Part shown: one piece after another, positions 23,871-31,449 of the stretch
Layout of the letters: each line of letters starts with the position of its first letter
Numbering within the stretch: the stretch's first letter is position 1
DNA from: a virus
Virus record (IMG/VR): IMGVR_UViG_3300048928_000623
Coordinates: 1 to 38,595 of that record
DNA length: 38,595 bases
Reading direction: 5' to 3' (one strand)
The notes under the pieces: generated by a model
Database searches by the model: none
Seen by the model: the letters and a program-made list of their open reading frames with translations, nothing else
Told to the model about the DNA's origin: nothing
Translations under genes and position numbers: made by a program

Positions 23871-24114
23871 TCGCCCCGACGAAAGGGTGACGACAGCAAA
23901 ATAATCTTTCGACGCGAGCACGTGTCTCGTTGTTGAAATAACCAGCGAAGTACCCGAGATTTGTCGGCTCGTTTTCGCGCGCCTGGCCACGGGTCATACC
24001 GCAGCGCTCCATCGTGTGCTCGATGCACTGGCCAAGATATCGATTGGCGTGGACGATGTCCTTGATCTCCATCGCGGGCCCGTACTTCTCCTGAATCGTG
24101 ATGTCTGGTCTCAT
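23845..24114 (-). CDS. Hypothetical protein, last gene of the minus operon
   Basis: An 89-aa protein. The start at 24114 overlaps the preceding gene's stop (ATGA) and gives a natural N-terminus, MRPDITIQEKYGPAMEI. The body is helical with three Cys (RYLGQCIEHTMERC, LFCC) and an aromatic turn (GYFAGYFNNETR). The segment from IVHANRYLG to NNETR looks conserved, but I do not know the family. Confidence 0.55.
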   Translation of the reverse strand: MRPDITIQEKYGPAMEIKDIVHANRYLGQCIEHTMERCGMTRGQARENEPTNLGYFAGYFNNETRARVERLFCCRHPFVGAISQVEALG

Positions 24115-24458
24115 AGCTCGAGATGAGATTGGATGGTTGGATCCTTTCCGGCTGCCTTCAGACACCAATGGCGCCACGCCACGATGCCGCGAACGTCCTC
24201 GTCTGCCGGCTGCGGATCCACAAAGCGGTAGGTACCGTTCATGTACCAACCGCCACGACCACCACCGAAGTATATGTGAGAGGGGGTGGGTTTCCCCTCG
24301 AGGCGATATACGAAAATTTCCTCATCCGCCTCCGGTTTGTCCACGAGTAGATCGAGGGCGTCCCACTCGCCTCCCTTGCGCACCACCCTTAGAAAGAGCG
24401 GTGCGCGTTGCAGGGCCATTTCTTGCCCAACTGCAGGGCCATCTAGGAATTGGGTCAT
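24111..24458 (-). CDS. Hypothetical protein
   Basis: A 115-aa beta-rich protein with many aromatics (IYFGGGRGGWYMNGTYRF; WRHWCLKAAG). The strand pattern LFLRVVRKGGEW and EEIFVYRLEGKP suggests a small beta-barrel or nucleic-acid-binding fold. It is joined by 4-nt overlaps to both neighbours in the ParB operon. Function unknown. Confidence 0.55.
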   Translation of the reverse strand: MTQFLDGPAVGQEMALQRAPLFLRVVRKGGEWDALDLLVDKPEADEEIFVYRLEGKPTPSHIYFGGGRGGWYMNGTYRFVDPQPADEDVRGIVAWRHWCLKAAGKDPTIQSHLEL

Positions 24459-24688
24459 GCGGGTCTCACGCGAGCGCAGTCGAAACCTCCGGACTTGCCT
24501 TGGACTTTAACGACCCACTGCCCGTGGCCGAGTTCCCAAGGCAAAGAGGTGAGCGTTGAAGCCAACTCCGAGCCATCGTCATTTCTGACGATGACCGGCT
24601 GGCCGATCTCGCGAAGCTTCTCGGCTGCCTCCTTTCCTTTGGCGATTTCCAATCGCATCCGCTGGCGCAAGCTGAAGGGTCGCCTCAT
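24455..24688 (-). CDS. Small basic hypothetical protein
   Basis: A 77-aa protein. A basic N-terminal helix (MRRPFSLRQRMRLEIAKGK) is followed by a small beta domain (PVIVRNDDGSELASTLTSLP). It starts inside the end of parB (ATGA) and is coupled to the next gene. The basic helix suggests nucleic-acid contact. A ParB-associated role is possible by position only. Confidence 0.5.
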   Translation of the reverse strand: MRRPFSLRQRMRLEIAKGKEAAEKLREIGQPVIVRNDDGSELASTLTSLPWELGHGQWVVKVQGKSGGFDCARVRPA

Positions 24689-26451
24689 TTGGCAGCGTCC
24701 TTTCCAGACGTCTGGACTTTCCAGGCGGGCGCTTTCACACCGAAGAATTTGCAGGCCTCGCCGAACCCATCACCCCAACCGCCTCCGTAGAGATTTGGCG
24801 AGTAGCGGGCAAACAACACCTCGAGGACAAATCCGCGGAGGATCTTTCCTGATGCGCTTTTCATCCGCTTCTCGATCTCGGTGTACATCACGTCGCGCTT
24901 GATGTCGGGAAACCGTCGCTTCGCTACCCTCCAGAGAGGATCCGCGACGCCCATCGACATAACCTCCCGGAAAAGAAACGACCAAACTTCAGGACTGTCA
25001 TTGCTCTCGCCCGCTTTCGCCGCAGTTACAAGTAGTCCGGCAAACACATTGCTCCGCTCTTTATGCTCCCGCTCCATCTTGACCTCGGATTCCGGGCGTG
25101 AGCTCTTCCGTTTCGTAACAGACTCTTTTGGTAGTGCAGCCCGTGCTTGTTCTTCGCGATACAAGATCACCGCGGTTCCGCGCTTTGGATGCTCCGCGAG
25201 GATTTCCGCAGGTGCTTTCTTGCCGAGTACTGCTTTCCAGGCACGCCATTGGCTGTCCGCCCTGCATGAACCGTCTACACGCACAAACCCCGACTTCTCA
25301 GTCAACTCGAGTGAGTGTTCGTCTCGGAATATTTTCCTGGCCTGTTCAATAGAAAGTACTTCGAGCCCCTTCTTCCGGAACTCATTGGCAAGTTCCTCGG
25401 TCTTCCTCCTCGTTTCGACGATGGCGATCGTTTCGTTAACCAGGTCTTTCGTGGAGCGATACGACATTAACGTCGCACGTTGAGCTAAGGTCAGGCCTGA
25501 GACGTCTTCCTCGTCTTCATCGATCCTGTCATATTGGTCCGCCTTCAAAACTTGTAGCGTCACCGCCTCAGCCGCAGCCAGGTCGGGAATCTTCGAGATC
25601 TGCGCGGCATGCGAAGCGGGGAGCCTTCCTTCCAGCGCGGCTTCACGTGCGATCTCCGGTAACTTCAGGAGCTTCATCCGTTCATAGATGAGCGACTTTG
25701 ATCGCTGCATCTTCTCCACAAGCAGTTCCATGGCGTCGGTATCGTTGAATCCTTCGCGGGTGTATTGCTCGAGCAACTGCTGATATTTCTCGGCTTCGTG
25801 GATCGGGTTCAGATCCTCGCGTTGGATATTCTCGACAGCCTGATCTTCGATAGCCTTCTTGTCGTCGGCCACGATGACAATTACTGGGCATTCGCGAAGC
25901 TTGCAGCCACTCGCCGCCCGCCACCGACGCTCGCCGGCTATGATCTCCCATTTCGGTTTGCAGTACTTCAACGCCAACTGCTCGGCATCGAATTTCGAGA
26001 GACCCTTTGCGACGACAGTCCCTCCGGACGAGCGGACCAGGAATGTGCCATCATTGCCCCAGCACGAGTACCCGGGGTTTTTGCGCACGATGAGAGGCTG
26101 GAGGATGCCGCGCTCGGCGACGTCCTCGGTCAGTTCCTTCAGCGCCTTCTGATCGAAGTGCTCGCGGTTGAACGGCGAGCGACCTATATCGATCGTCAGC
26201 ACGCGTTGAAAGCCCGCGCCAGATACGAGGTCCGATGCCTCCCTTTTCGAGAGGCTAGTGAGCTTATCCGGCGGCACACCAGCTCGCGCGGCGGCTTTCT
26301 TTTTGTAGTCCTCGAGATTCTCGAACGCCGCGCTAAGCGGCGATTGCTTTCCGCGATCTGGTGCGCTACTTGTTTTCGTGCTCTGCGAAGAGCTTGAGGC
26401 CGTTACCGTTGCTGGGGCGGCCTTCTTTTTTGGTGTGATTTTCATGTGCAT
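24685..26451 (-). CDS. parB: ParB/Spo0J-family protein
   Basis: A 588-aa protein. A disordered Lys/Ser/Thr-rich leader (1-40) precedes a ParB N-terminal domain (about 85-230). That domain has the CTP-binding-type motifs IAGERRWRAAS (171-181) and ENIQREDLNP (207-216), followed by an HTH (about 238-262, MQRSKSLIYERMKLLKL). The 300-residue C-terminal part is unique. A 40-residue insertion (about 126-168) splits the N-domain. I chose MHMKIT at 26451 rather than an upstream TTG inside the initiator gene. No parA lies in the window. The 3' end contains a perfect 14-bp palindrome. Confidence 0.82.
   Translation of the reverse strand: MHMKITPKKKAAPATVTASSSSQSTKTSSAPDRGKQSPLSAAFENLEDYKKKAAARAGVPPDKLTSLSKREASDLVSGAGFQRVLTIDIGRSPFNREHFDQKALKELTEDVAERGILQPLIVRKNPGYSCWGNDGTFLVRSSGGTVVAKGLSKFDAEQLALKYCKPKWEIIAGERRWRAASGCKLRECPVIVIVADDKKAIEDQAVENIQREDLNPIHEAEKYQQLLEQYTREGFNDTDAMELLVEKMQRSKSLIYERMKLLKLPEIAREAALEGRLPASHAAQISKIPDLAAAEAVTLQVLKADQYDRIDEDEEDVSGLTLAQRATLMSYRSTKDLVNETIAIVETRRKTEELANEFRKKGLEVLSIEQARKIFRDEHSLELTEKSGFVRVDGSCRADSQWRAWKAVLGKKAPAEILAEHPKRGTAVILYREEQARAALPKESVTKRKSSRPESEVKMEREHKERSNVFAGLLVTAAKAGESNDSPEVWSFLFREVMSMGVADPLWRVAKRRFPDIKRDVMYTEIEKRMKSASGKILRGFVLEVLFARYSPNLYGGGWGDGFGEACKFFGVKAPAWKVQTSGKDAAK
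24713..24726. repeat. Dispersed 14-bp palindrome, copy 5 (perfect, in parB)
   Basis: TCCAGACGTCTGGA inside the last codons of parB, encoding VQTSGK on the minus strand. Confidence 0.75.
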
Positions 26452-26465
26452 GGTTTGGTTGGAAA

Positions 26466-27506
26466 TTACGTGTTGGATGGTTTCTTCCCCGTGAGTCGGT
26501 CGTAACGATCGCGCAGCCAACTCCCGCGATTTCGGACCGCACGTTGATGCTGATCAGCGAGACGAAGACGCAGATCGGAGATGGCTTCCCTGACTTGAAC
26601 CGTGTTTGCACGGATCTGCTTGCGCCAGAATCCGCCCCAGTGGTCGACGCAGTCCTTCCCGCAGTACTGGGCGATGAGGGCGAGCAGCTCGCGCTCCGTT
26701 TCGGGTTTCGGCTTCAGCAGGGCAGTTCCCGAATTGGGAACCCGGCATTCAGTGACATTTATATGTGAAGCAATAGCTTCACATTTAGATGCATCTATAT
26801 GATGAGTTCCCGGAATGGGAACCGAGTTCCCGAATTGGGAACCGGAAATGGACCCCGCTCCCGTGAAGGGAACGGGGTTGCCCGAGGCCCTCGGATCCGA
26901 ATCACGGGGCGCATCCCACATTTCGGATTCTGCAAGGCTTTGGGCTATGCGCACGGATATGTCCGTGTGCGCGCTCCGGTCGCCGAGAGGGGTGAGCGCT
27001 GTGGATCCCTCTCTGGTGGTCCCGCTTTGAGCGGCAGGACTGGCGCTTCGTGAAAGCTCGACGCGGGCTTCACCAGCCATAATCGCGTCGAGATCAGGAG
27101 GCGGTTCTAACAAGTGCAACTGCTCAGGTTCGCAACGGGCTGCTTCCGCAAGCCACATTTCGATCCGATCAGCGGCGCGGGCGTGCGCTTCAGACGGAAA
27201 GATGGACCGGTAGGCCCACCTGGAGAAGTCCGGCTGGAAGATGTAACGCCCACCCCGACGATCGACGATGATCACGTTCCGCACCGCAAGTTCGGCAAGG
27301 ATCGTGGAGATGTTGCCTTTGCTGATACGCGTGATTTCTGCGATCACCTTGTCGCGTCCGAAGTAGGCGTGAGGCCGACCGAACGCGTAGCTGTAATCGA
27401 TGATGACGTCGCACACTCGGCGTTCGCGATCATTGAAGGCGAATCTCCGTAGTGCCCGACGGCATACCGCTGCGAGCTTTGGGTAGTCTGGTTCTTCTGT
27501 CGTCAT
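26466..27506 (-). CDS. Replication initiator, phage O-like
   Basis: A 346-aa protein. The N-terminal 100 residues form a winged-helix domain of the lambda O N-terminal type: RALRRFAFNDRERRVCDVII, then DKVIAEITRISKGNISTIL and a wing, GGRYIF. A long low-complexity linker (about 110-265) and a basic C-terminal domain (DHWGGFWRKQIRAN) follow. The gene's central part carries repeated palindromes and an AT-rich patch, as lambda O carries ori. It lies upstream of parB in the same operon. No helicase loader is recognised nearby. Confidence 0.72.
   Translation of the reverse strand: MTTEEPDYPKLAAVCRRALRRFAFNDRERRVCDVIIDYSYAFGRPHAYFGRDKVIAEITRISKGNISTILAELAVRNVIIVDRRGGRYIFQPDFSRWAYRSIFPSEAHARAADRIEMWLAEAARCEPEQLHLLEPPPDLDAIMAGEARVELSRSASPAAQSGTTREGSTALTPLGDRSAHTDISVRIAQSLAESEMWDAPRDSDPRASGNPVPFTGAGSISGSQFGNSVPIPGTHHIDASKCEAIASHINVTECRVPNSGTALLKPKPETERELLALIAQYCGKDCVDHWGGFWRKQIRANTVQVREAISDLRLRLADQHQRAVRNRGSWLRDRYDRLTGKKPSNT
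26725..26741. repeat. GTTCCC-N5-GGGAAC palindrome, origin copy 1
   Basis: GTTCCCGAATTGGGAAC, a perfect palindrome except for its centre base. Confidence 0.7.
26763..26784. repeat. 9-bp inverted repeat with AATA loop
   Basis: ATGTGAAGC-AATA-GCTTCACAT, in the AT-rich part of the candidate origin. Confidence 0.7.
26786..26797. repeat. 12-bp perfect palindrome
   Basis: TAGATGCATCTA, between the inverted repeat and the paired GTTCCC sites. Confidence 0.6.
26806..26822. repeat. GTTCCC-N5-GGGAAC palindrome, origin copy 2
   Basis: GTTCCCGGAATGGGAAC. It begins 20 bp before copy 3, about two helical turns. Confidence 0.7.
26826..26842. repeat. GTTCCC-N5-GGGAAC palindrome, origin copy 3
   Basis: GTTCCCGAATTGGGAAC, identical to copy 1. 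Confidence 0.7.
26857..26873. repeat. GTTCCC-type palindrome, imperfect origin copy 4
   Basis: GCTCCCGTGAAGGGAAC has one mismatch in the left half-site. It lies 31 bp after copy 3. Confidence 0.5.
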
Positions 27507-27516
27507 ATAAAATCGG

Positions 27517-27825
27517 TCAGAGCTGTTCGTTGTCCGCGAGGTAGGCGAGAGCGGCCCGTGCCGCCTCCGGGTATTTGTTGTATTTTTCGAACAGCCCGTT
27601 TCTGAGGGGTTGGGGGAGTCGGTAAAAGCAGATGCGGCAAACTGTGTGGCCCTCGCATTTGTAGAGCTTGCAGGCAGGGCATTGCTCCGATCCGAGCGAG
27701 AGAAACAACTCGCGATCGGTAAGTTCCACGCGACCGGACACGCCTGCCGTCTCTTCTCCCAGGGCTGGCTGACTAGCCTCGTTGTCGAAGTCAGGCGTGC
27801 CGGTCGGTGGAAATTCAGAATTCAT
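27517..27825 (-). CDS. Small zinc-finger-like hypothetical protein
   Basis: A 102-aa protein. A disordered acidic first half is followed by CPACKLYKCEGHTVCRICF (about 49-67), a cluster of Cys/His able to bind zinc, and a helix (PEAARAALAYLADNEQL). It is coupled to the HerA-like gene by ATGA overlap. It might be a partner of the initiator or ATPase. No specific family recognised. Confidence 0.55.
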   Translation of the reverse strand: MNSEFPPTGTPDFDNEASQPALGEETAGVSGRVELTDRELFLSLGSEQCPACKLYKCEGHTVCRICFYRLPQPLRNGLFEKYNKYPEAARAALAYLADNEQL

Positions 27826-29528
27826 TTAACGAGGTGAGGTGAGAGCGAGATGTGTGCTCCGCGATTGATCAACTCGAGCGTGCGCAGGCGAGAGAGCGCG
27901 TTCTTGAATCCGCCTCCGTCAGAAAGGTATCCCGTCGCGTGGCCTAGCTCTGGCTTTGTTGCTGCCTTCGGGAAAATCTCCGCGAGGTGCAGGATGATCG
28001 CTCGCTCACACTTCGGCATCTTCCCGGCCCAATACTCGATCAGCGCTCGGCCCGTTGGTAAGGGGTCGTATGGGCCGAGCGCGTCGAGTCCCTCGGTGGT
28101 GATGTCGAGCGGATCGCTGCCGGAGATCCAGCCCTTGGTCCGACACGAGGAAAGGCCATTCTTAAATCCACCACCGTTCACCGCATAGCCCGTCGTGGCT
28201 GCTAGACGTGGCTTGGAGCATCTCCCGAGCTGTGCCAGCGCTGTGAGGATGAGGCGATCGACTTTCGCCATATTGACGTTCTGAGAGGCAACGTCGCTGC
28301 GGCGGCGATCTTCGGCAGGACAGGCAAAGAACTTCCGGCTCACACGGGGATCGAAAGGATCTTCGGCCTTCTTCGGAGCGGGCTTTCCCTCCGCGTCGAA
28401 GATATCCACGTCCCGCTTGAGTGTATCCAAAACCCGAAGCGCCTCCGGTAAGTGTGCGCGGAAAACGTCAATCACGGACGTTGCGTGGCGGAGGCTTTCA
28501 TTCGCGTACTCGAGCTGGCCGCGCAGCTGCTCGACTTCGTCCGAGTCGATTTCTCTCCCAGCTCCAGATTCAAGCTCCTTGATCCGCTTGCGGAGGGCCT
28601 TAGGATCGTCCTCATCCATTCTCGCGGCGAGAGCTGCGAGATCTGCGCCGAGCGATTCCAGATCAATCGTCGCGAGGGCTTTCGGCGTCTTGATCTTTTC
28701 ACCTGGCTTCGGCGTCGACGAAGAATCGAAGGTCCGCCGCGCCTTCACTTTGACCAGCGAAAAGAAGTCTCCCCAGCCGGGCGACCAGAACCAGGCACTG
28801 CCCACAGGAAGGGCTGGGAGGCTCTTGATCATCTTCGCGGCTTCTTCGGGATCCGCGTGGACGTTCACCCATTCCTCGATAGCATCGAGATCACGAGGAT
28901 GAACGAGGCGAAGCGCGATCAACACTTCACACTGGGTGAGTACGTTCTTGTTCAACACGGACGGACGCTGAGTGATGAGTGTGCAGCCGATGCCCTTTTT
29001 CCGGCCGCGGCGGACGATGTCCTCCATCGCGCCCAGGGTCCGCGCTTCGTCTCCCATTGGCCGCTGCGGGGCGTAGGCGTCCGCTTCATCCACGATGAGC
29101 AGCATTGCCTCACGGTTAAGGCGATACAGCGTCTCGAGGAATTCTCCAATGAAGCGATTGGCCTCTCCCTTGCGAAGGTGAGAGACATCCAGCACGCAGG
29201 AAAAACGATGCTGAACGAGCGCATTTGCGATGAGCTCGCCAGCATCCTTTTCCAGGGGAAGGTCCGCGTGGTCACCACCGAAGACGACGACGGCATATCC
29301 GGCGTCTAGGCCCGACGCGCTGGATTTCAGCCCCCACCATGCGCCCGTCGGATCGATGACACATACGACCTGCCCGGCGGAAAGTGCCTCCTCAGCTCCG
29401 ACCGATGCAGTATAGGTCTTGCCCACACCGCGCTTCGCGAGGATTGCGGTTGTCTGCGTGACCCAGTCGAGCGGGAGAGAGAACCTCTTCCCTGTCTCGA
29501 TGTTCATTCCAAAGTGGATCGGACTCAT
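27822..29528 (-). CDS. HerA/FtsK-like ATPase with tandem winged helices
   Basis: A 568-aa protein. The HerA-type P-loop is AKRGVGKTY (31-39) and the Walker B is MLLIVDEAD (142-150). A likely arginine finger lies in DIVRRGRKKG (170-179), followed by TLITQRPS. A coiled-coil segment (about 305-375) and two similar winged-helix repeats at the C-terminus follow (TGYAVNGGGFKNGLSSCRTKG and TGYLSDGGGFKNALSRLRTLE, split here by single residues). HerA-type motors form hexameric DNA pumps in end resection, conjugation and defence. Here it sits in the initiator-parB operon. Confidence 0.78.
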   Translation of the reverse strand: MSPIHFGMNIETGKRFSLPLDWVTQTTAILAKRGVGKTYTASVGAEEALSAGQVVCVIDPTGAWWGLKSSASGLDAGYAVVVFGGDHADLPLEKDAGELIANALVQHRFSCVLDVSHLRKGEANRFIGEFLETLYRLNREAMLLIVDEADAYAPQRPMGDEARTLGAMEDIVRRGRKKGIGCTLITQRPSVLNKNVLTQCEVLIALRLVHPRDLDAIEEWVNVHADPEEAAKMIKSLPALPVGSAWFWSPGWGDFFSLVKVKARRTFDSSSTPKPGEKIKTPKALATIDLESLGADLAALAARMDEDDPKALRKRIKELESGAGREIDSDEVEQLRGQLEYANESLRHATSVIDVFRAHLPEALRVLDTLKRDVDIFDAEGKPAPKKAEDPFDPRVSRKFFACPAEDRRRSDVASQNVNMAKVDRLILTALAQLGRCSKPRLAATTGYAVNGGGFKNGLSSCRTKGWISGSDPLDITTEGLDALGPYDPLPTGRALIEYWAGKMPKCERAIILHLAEIFPKAATKPELGHATGYLSDGGGFKNALSRLRTLELINRGAHISLSPHLVK

Positions 29529-29869
29529 GCCGGCAGGAGATCTTCGAGGCCTGAGCCTCCGAGCGCCGGTCCGGTTTCTACCGTAAAGCCGTTGGGCGAT
29601 TTTAGGAGGTTGAATACCCGATTCTGATCGTCGCCAGGCTCATACGTCCGTGGTCCCTTTAGAATCACAAGACGGCCAAACGGTTGCGATTGCATTTTGG
29701 TAATGAATTTTGCAACTGCCCGTCGCCCCAATTCAAAACATGCACAGCTTTGATCGACGCAAAACCTCGCTGAAATTACGTTGTTGTGGTCGAATCCATC
29801 GATATCCGCGCCATCGAGAAGCTCACTCTTATGGACCAACCCGCTGATCTGGTAGTATGCCCGGCTCAT
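29525..29869 (-). CDS. Hypothetical protein
   Basis: A 114-aa protein. It starts MSRAYYQISGLVHKSELLDG and has a beta-rich centre with several Cys (VISARFCVDQSCACFELG) and a Gly-rich end. It is coupled by ATGA overlap to the ATPase downstream and the small gene upstream. The segment ISARFCVDQ and the following helix suggest a compact domain of unknown function. Confidence 0.55.
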   Translation of the reverse strand: MSRAYYQISGLVHKSELLDGADIDGFDHNNVISARFCVDQSCACFELGRRAVAKFITKMQSQPFGRLVILKGPRTYEPGDDQNRVFNLLKSPNGFTVETGPALGGSGLEDLLPA

Positions 29870-30042
29870 CCCTGTTCCTTGATGCGTGCGTCCGGATACC
29901 GCGTCTTCGCGAAATCGCGGAGGGACTTAGGTGTGCCTGTTTGGGTGGATTCAAGCTTGCCCTCGGCGTCGTAGACGTGAAGCACTCCGACGCCTTCGCG
30001 GCCGCGAGCGAGGACCAATGAGAAGGCTGGCTTGGTGCTCAT
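29866..30042 (-). CDS. Small hypothetical protein (58 aa)
   Basis: A short frame with ATGA overlaps at both ends. It reads MSTKPAFSLVLARGREGVGV, then a strand and a basic helix (SLRDFAKTRYPDARIKEQG). The double coupling strongly supports it as a gene. Function unknown. Confidence 0.6.
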   Translation of the reverse strand: MSTKPAFSLVLARGREGVGVLHVYDAEGKLESTQTGTPKSLRDFAKTRYPDARIKEQG

Positions 30043-30377
30043 TGCTCGGGCTGGCGTGCCATGGCTCGGAGCCTCTCAAGCATCGACTCCGCTTCGCGCT
30101 TGTTGGACGCGACAATCGTACGGAAGTCGGCGCTATGTTCCATCAAATGGCGATGGGCAAGTTCAGCTGCGTCGAGGAGGGCGAATCCTTCCTTCGCAAT
30201 TTCCGCTGAAGCAGGGCCTTCTTCGGCCATCTTTTGGAGGTATTTGCGGGCGGACGCGAAGCTTTCAGGTTGAATGGTGGAAAGCACAGGAAACGCCTTC
30301 GAGAGCTTTTCAATGAGGGAACTCGTGTGCATCCCTTCGAGGGCTTCCACGAGTTTCTGTTTTAATGCTTCATTCAT
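30039..30377 (-). CDS. Hypothetical helical protein
   Basis: A 112-aa, nearly all-helical protein (KQKLVEALEGMHTSSLIEKL; FALLDAAELAHRHLMEH). It is linked by ATGA overlaps on both sides. There are no cysteines or motifs I can name. It may be a small helical adaptor in the early operon. Confidence 0.6.
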   Translation of the reverse strand: MNEALKQKLVEALEGMHTSSLIEKLSKAFPVLSTIQPESFASARKYLQKMAEEGPASAEIAKEGFALLDAAELAHRHLMEHSADFRTIVASNKREAESMLERLRAMARQPEQ

Positions 30378-30727
30378 TGTTCGGGCTGCTGGATTTGGGG
30401 TTTGCTGGCTTTTTTCGCTTCGAGAAATTCGACGCGGGCTTTCGCGTGTAGGAGGTCGGTCTCTTCATCGGAAAGGCAGTGAGTGCGGTACTCGCTGCGG
30501 AAAAACATGGTGAGCCGCACAAGACGGTGCTTCTCGGCGTCGAGAGAGCGAGCGGCTTCGCCCGGTGCTGCCTCGGAATCGATCATCTTGTCGTAATGAA
30601 CGAGATCCTCCTCGGTCAGATCTTCGAGGACCGTGCGAACGATGGAGAGGCGGACTCCGATGGAGTTTGCCCGTTCCTTTGCATCGCCTTCCTTTGGAGG
30701 GAGGCCTATCTGGATGGTTGGTATCAT
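30374..30727 (-). CDS. Hypothetical helical protein
   Basis: A 117-aa protein. The start MIPTIQIGLPP at 30727 is chosen because it overlaps the upstream stop in an ATGA pattern; a longer frame begins inside the neighbour. The body is charged and helical (TVLEDLTEEDLVHYDKMI; RLVRLTMFFRSEYRTH). The tail is Gln/Pro-rich. Not recognised. Confidence 0.58.
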   Translation of the reverse strand: MIPTIQIGLPPKEGDAKERANSIGVRLSIVRTVLEDLTEEDLVHYDKMIDSEAAPGEAARSLDAEKHRLVRLTMFFRSEYRTHCLSDEETDLLHAKARVEFLEAKKASKPQIQQPEQ

Positions 30728-30984
30728 TGTTTGTTGCTGGGTTTGAAAATGCAGCACCGCTTGAACTTCTTGCGGCTACCGCACGGGCAAGGATCATTGC
30801 GGCCGATCTTGGTGCGGCCAGTGCGCTCGTATTCCTCCCGGTGCCCGGGAGAGAGGTTCTCGATATCGATGGGTTTGAAATAACGATCGAAGGCCTGGCG
30901 GGCTTGCGCGGCGTCCGGGTAATTGTCGGCGAGCGCCTTCAGAATCTCTGTCTGAGGCGCTATCAGTCCGGTGCGGGTGTCCAT
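30724..30984 (-). CDS. SEC-C motif protein
   Basis: An 86-aa protein with the zinc-binding SEC-C motif RNDPCPCGSRKKFKRCC (about 62-78). The motif is best known from the SecA C-terminus and found in many small accessory proteins. The N-terminal half is helical (EILKALADNYPDAAQARQAF). It is coupled to the next gene. It probably acts as a protein-interaction adaptor; targets are unknown. Confidence 0.72.
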   Translation of the reverse strand: MDTRTGLIAPQTEILKALADNYPDAAQARQAFDRYFKPIDIENLSPGHREEYERTGRTKIGRNDPCPCGSRKKFKRCCIFKPSNKQ

Positions 30985-30985
30985 G

Positions 30986-31213
30986 TCAGTTTTTTAGGTT
31001 GAGGGGGAGTCGGGGAAAGGAGACGAGTACCTGCGCAGCCTCAAGGCGGGCGACGAGCTGAGCCCGGGTGAGCGCCTTGTCGGGAAAGACGCACGGCCGG
31101 GGCAGCGGCGGGACACGCCGAGCGCCGAGCAGGTACTCGATGAAAGGACCGTCGCAGGGCCGGAAGACGGGGATCTCTCGAACCGAGTCGCCGAAATCGA
31201 TGTAGGCCTTCAC
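30986..31213 (-). CDS. Small hypothetical protein (GTG start)
   Basis: A 75-aa protein. The GTG at 31213 overlaps the upstream stop as GTGA and gives a natural N-terminus, VKAYIDFGDSVREIPVF. A longer upstream frame is a shadow of neighbours. A helix with DKALTRAQLVARLEAAQVLV fills the C-terminal half. Not recognised. Confidence 0.55.
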   Translation of the reverse strand: MKAYIDFGDSVREIPVFRPCDGPFIEYLLGARRVPPLPRPCVFPDKALTRAQLVARLEAAQVLVSFPRLPLNLKN

Positions 31214-31449
31214 AGGGCGAGCCCTCCACCTGTTTTCGCCGCACGGATCTGGAGATCCTCGATCTCTCGGACAGCCTTGCGGCAATGGTCCCGCGTGTAG
31301 TCGATGAGAGGCACTGCGATTCCGCCCCATTTGCCAGCCTTTGCGGCTTTTTCGAGCGAGATCTGCGCGGCCTGAAGGTGACCGTAGGCCTCCTTCAACG
31401 GCTCGAAGGCCTCGTGGCGCAATTCCGGAGGGAGGAAGTCTGCAGTCAT
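31210..31449 (-). CDS. Small hypothetical protein
   Basis: A 79-aa helical protein (ELRHEAFEPLKEAYGHLQAA; DYTRDHCRKAVREIEDLQI). It is linked by ATGA and GTGA overlaps to its neighbours. No motif recognised. Confidence 0.55.
   Translation of the reverse strand: MTADFLPPELRHEAFEPLKEAYGHLQAAQISLEKAAKAGKWGGIAVPLIDYTRDHCRKAVREIEDLQIRAAKTGGGLAL

Larger units (their letters stand above)
26725..26873. other. Candidate intragenic replication origin
   Basis: Within 149 bp of the initiator gene lie three perfect GTTCCC-N5-GGGAAC palindromes (26725, 26806, 26826) and a near-copy at 26857. There are also a 9-bp stem with AATA loop (26763-26784) and the palindrome TAGATGCATCTA (26786-26797). The stretch 26755-26805 is visibly AT-rich in a GC-rich element, as expected for an unwinding region. 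Confidence 0.6.

Noticed and set aside
25765-26397. Plus-strand open frame opposite parB
   Set aside because: Antisense to the GERRWRAA and ENIQRED motifs of parB; no independent support.
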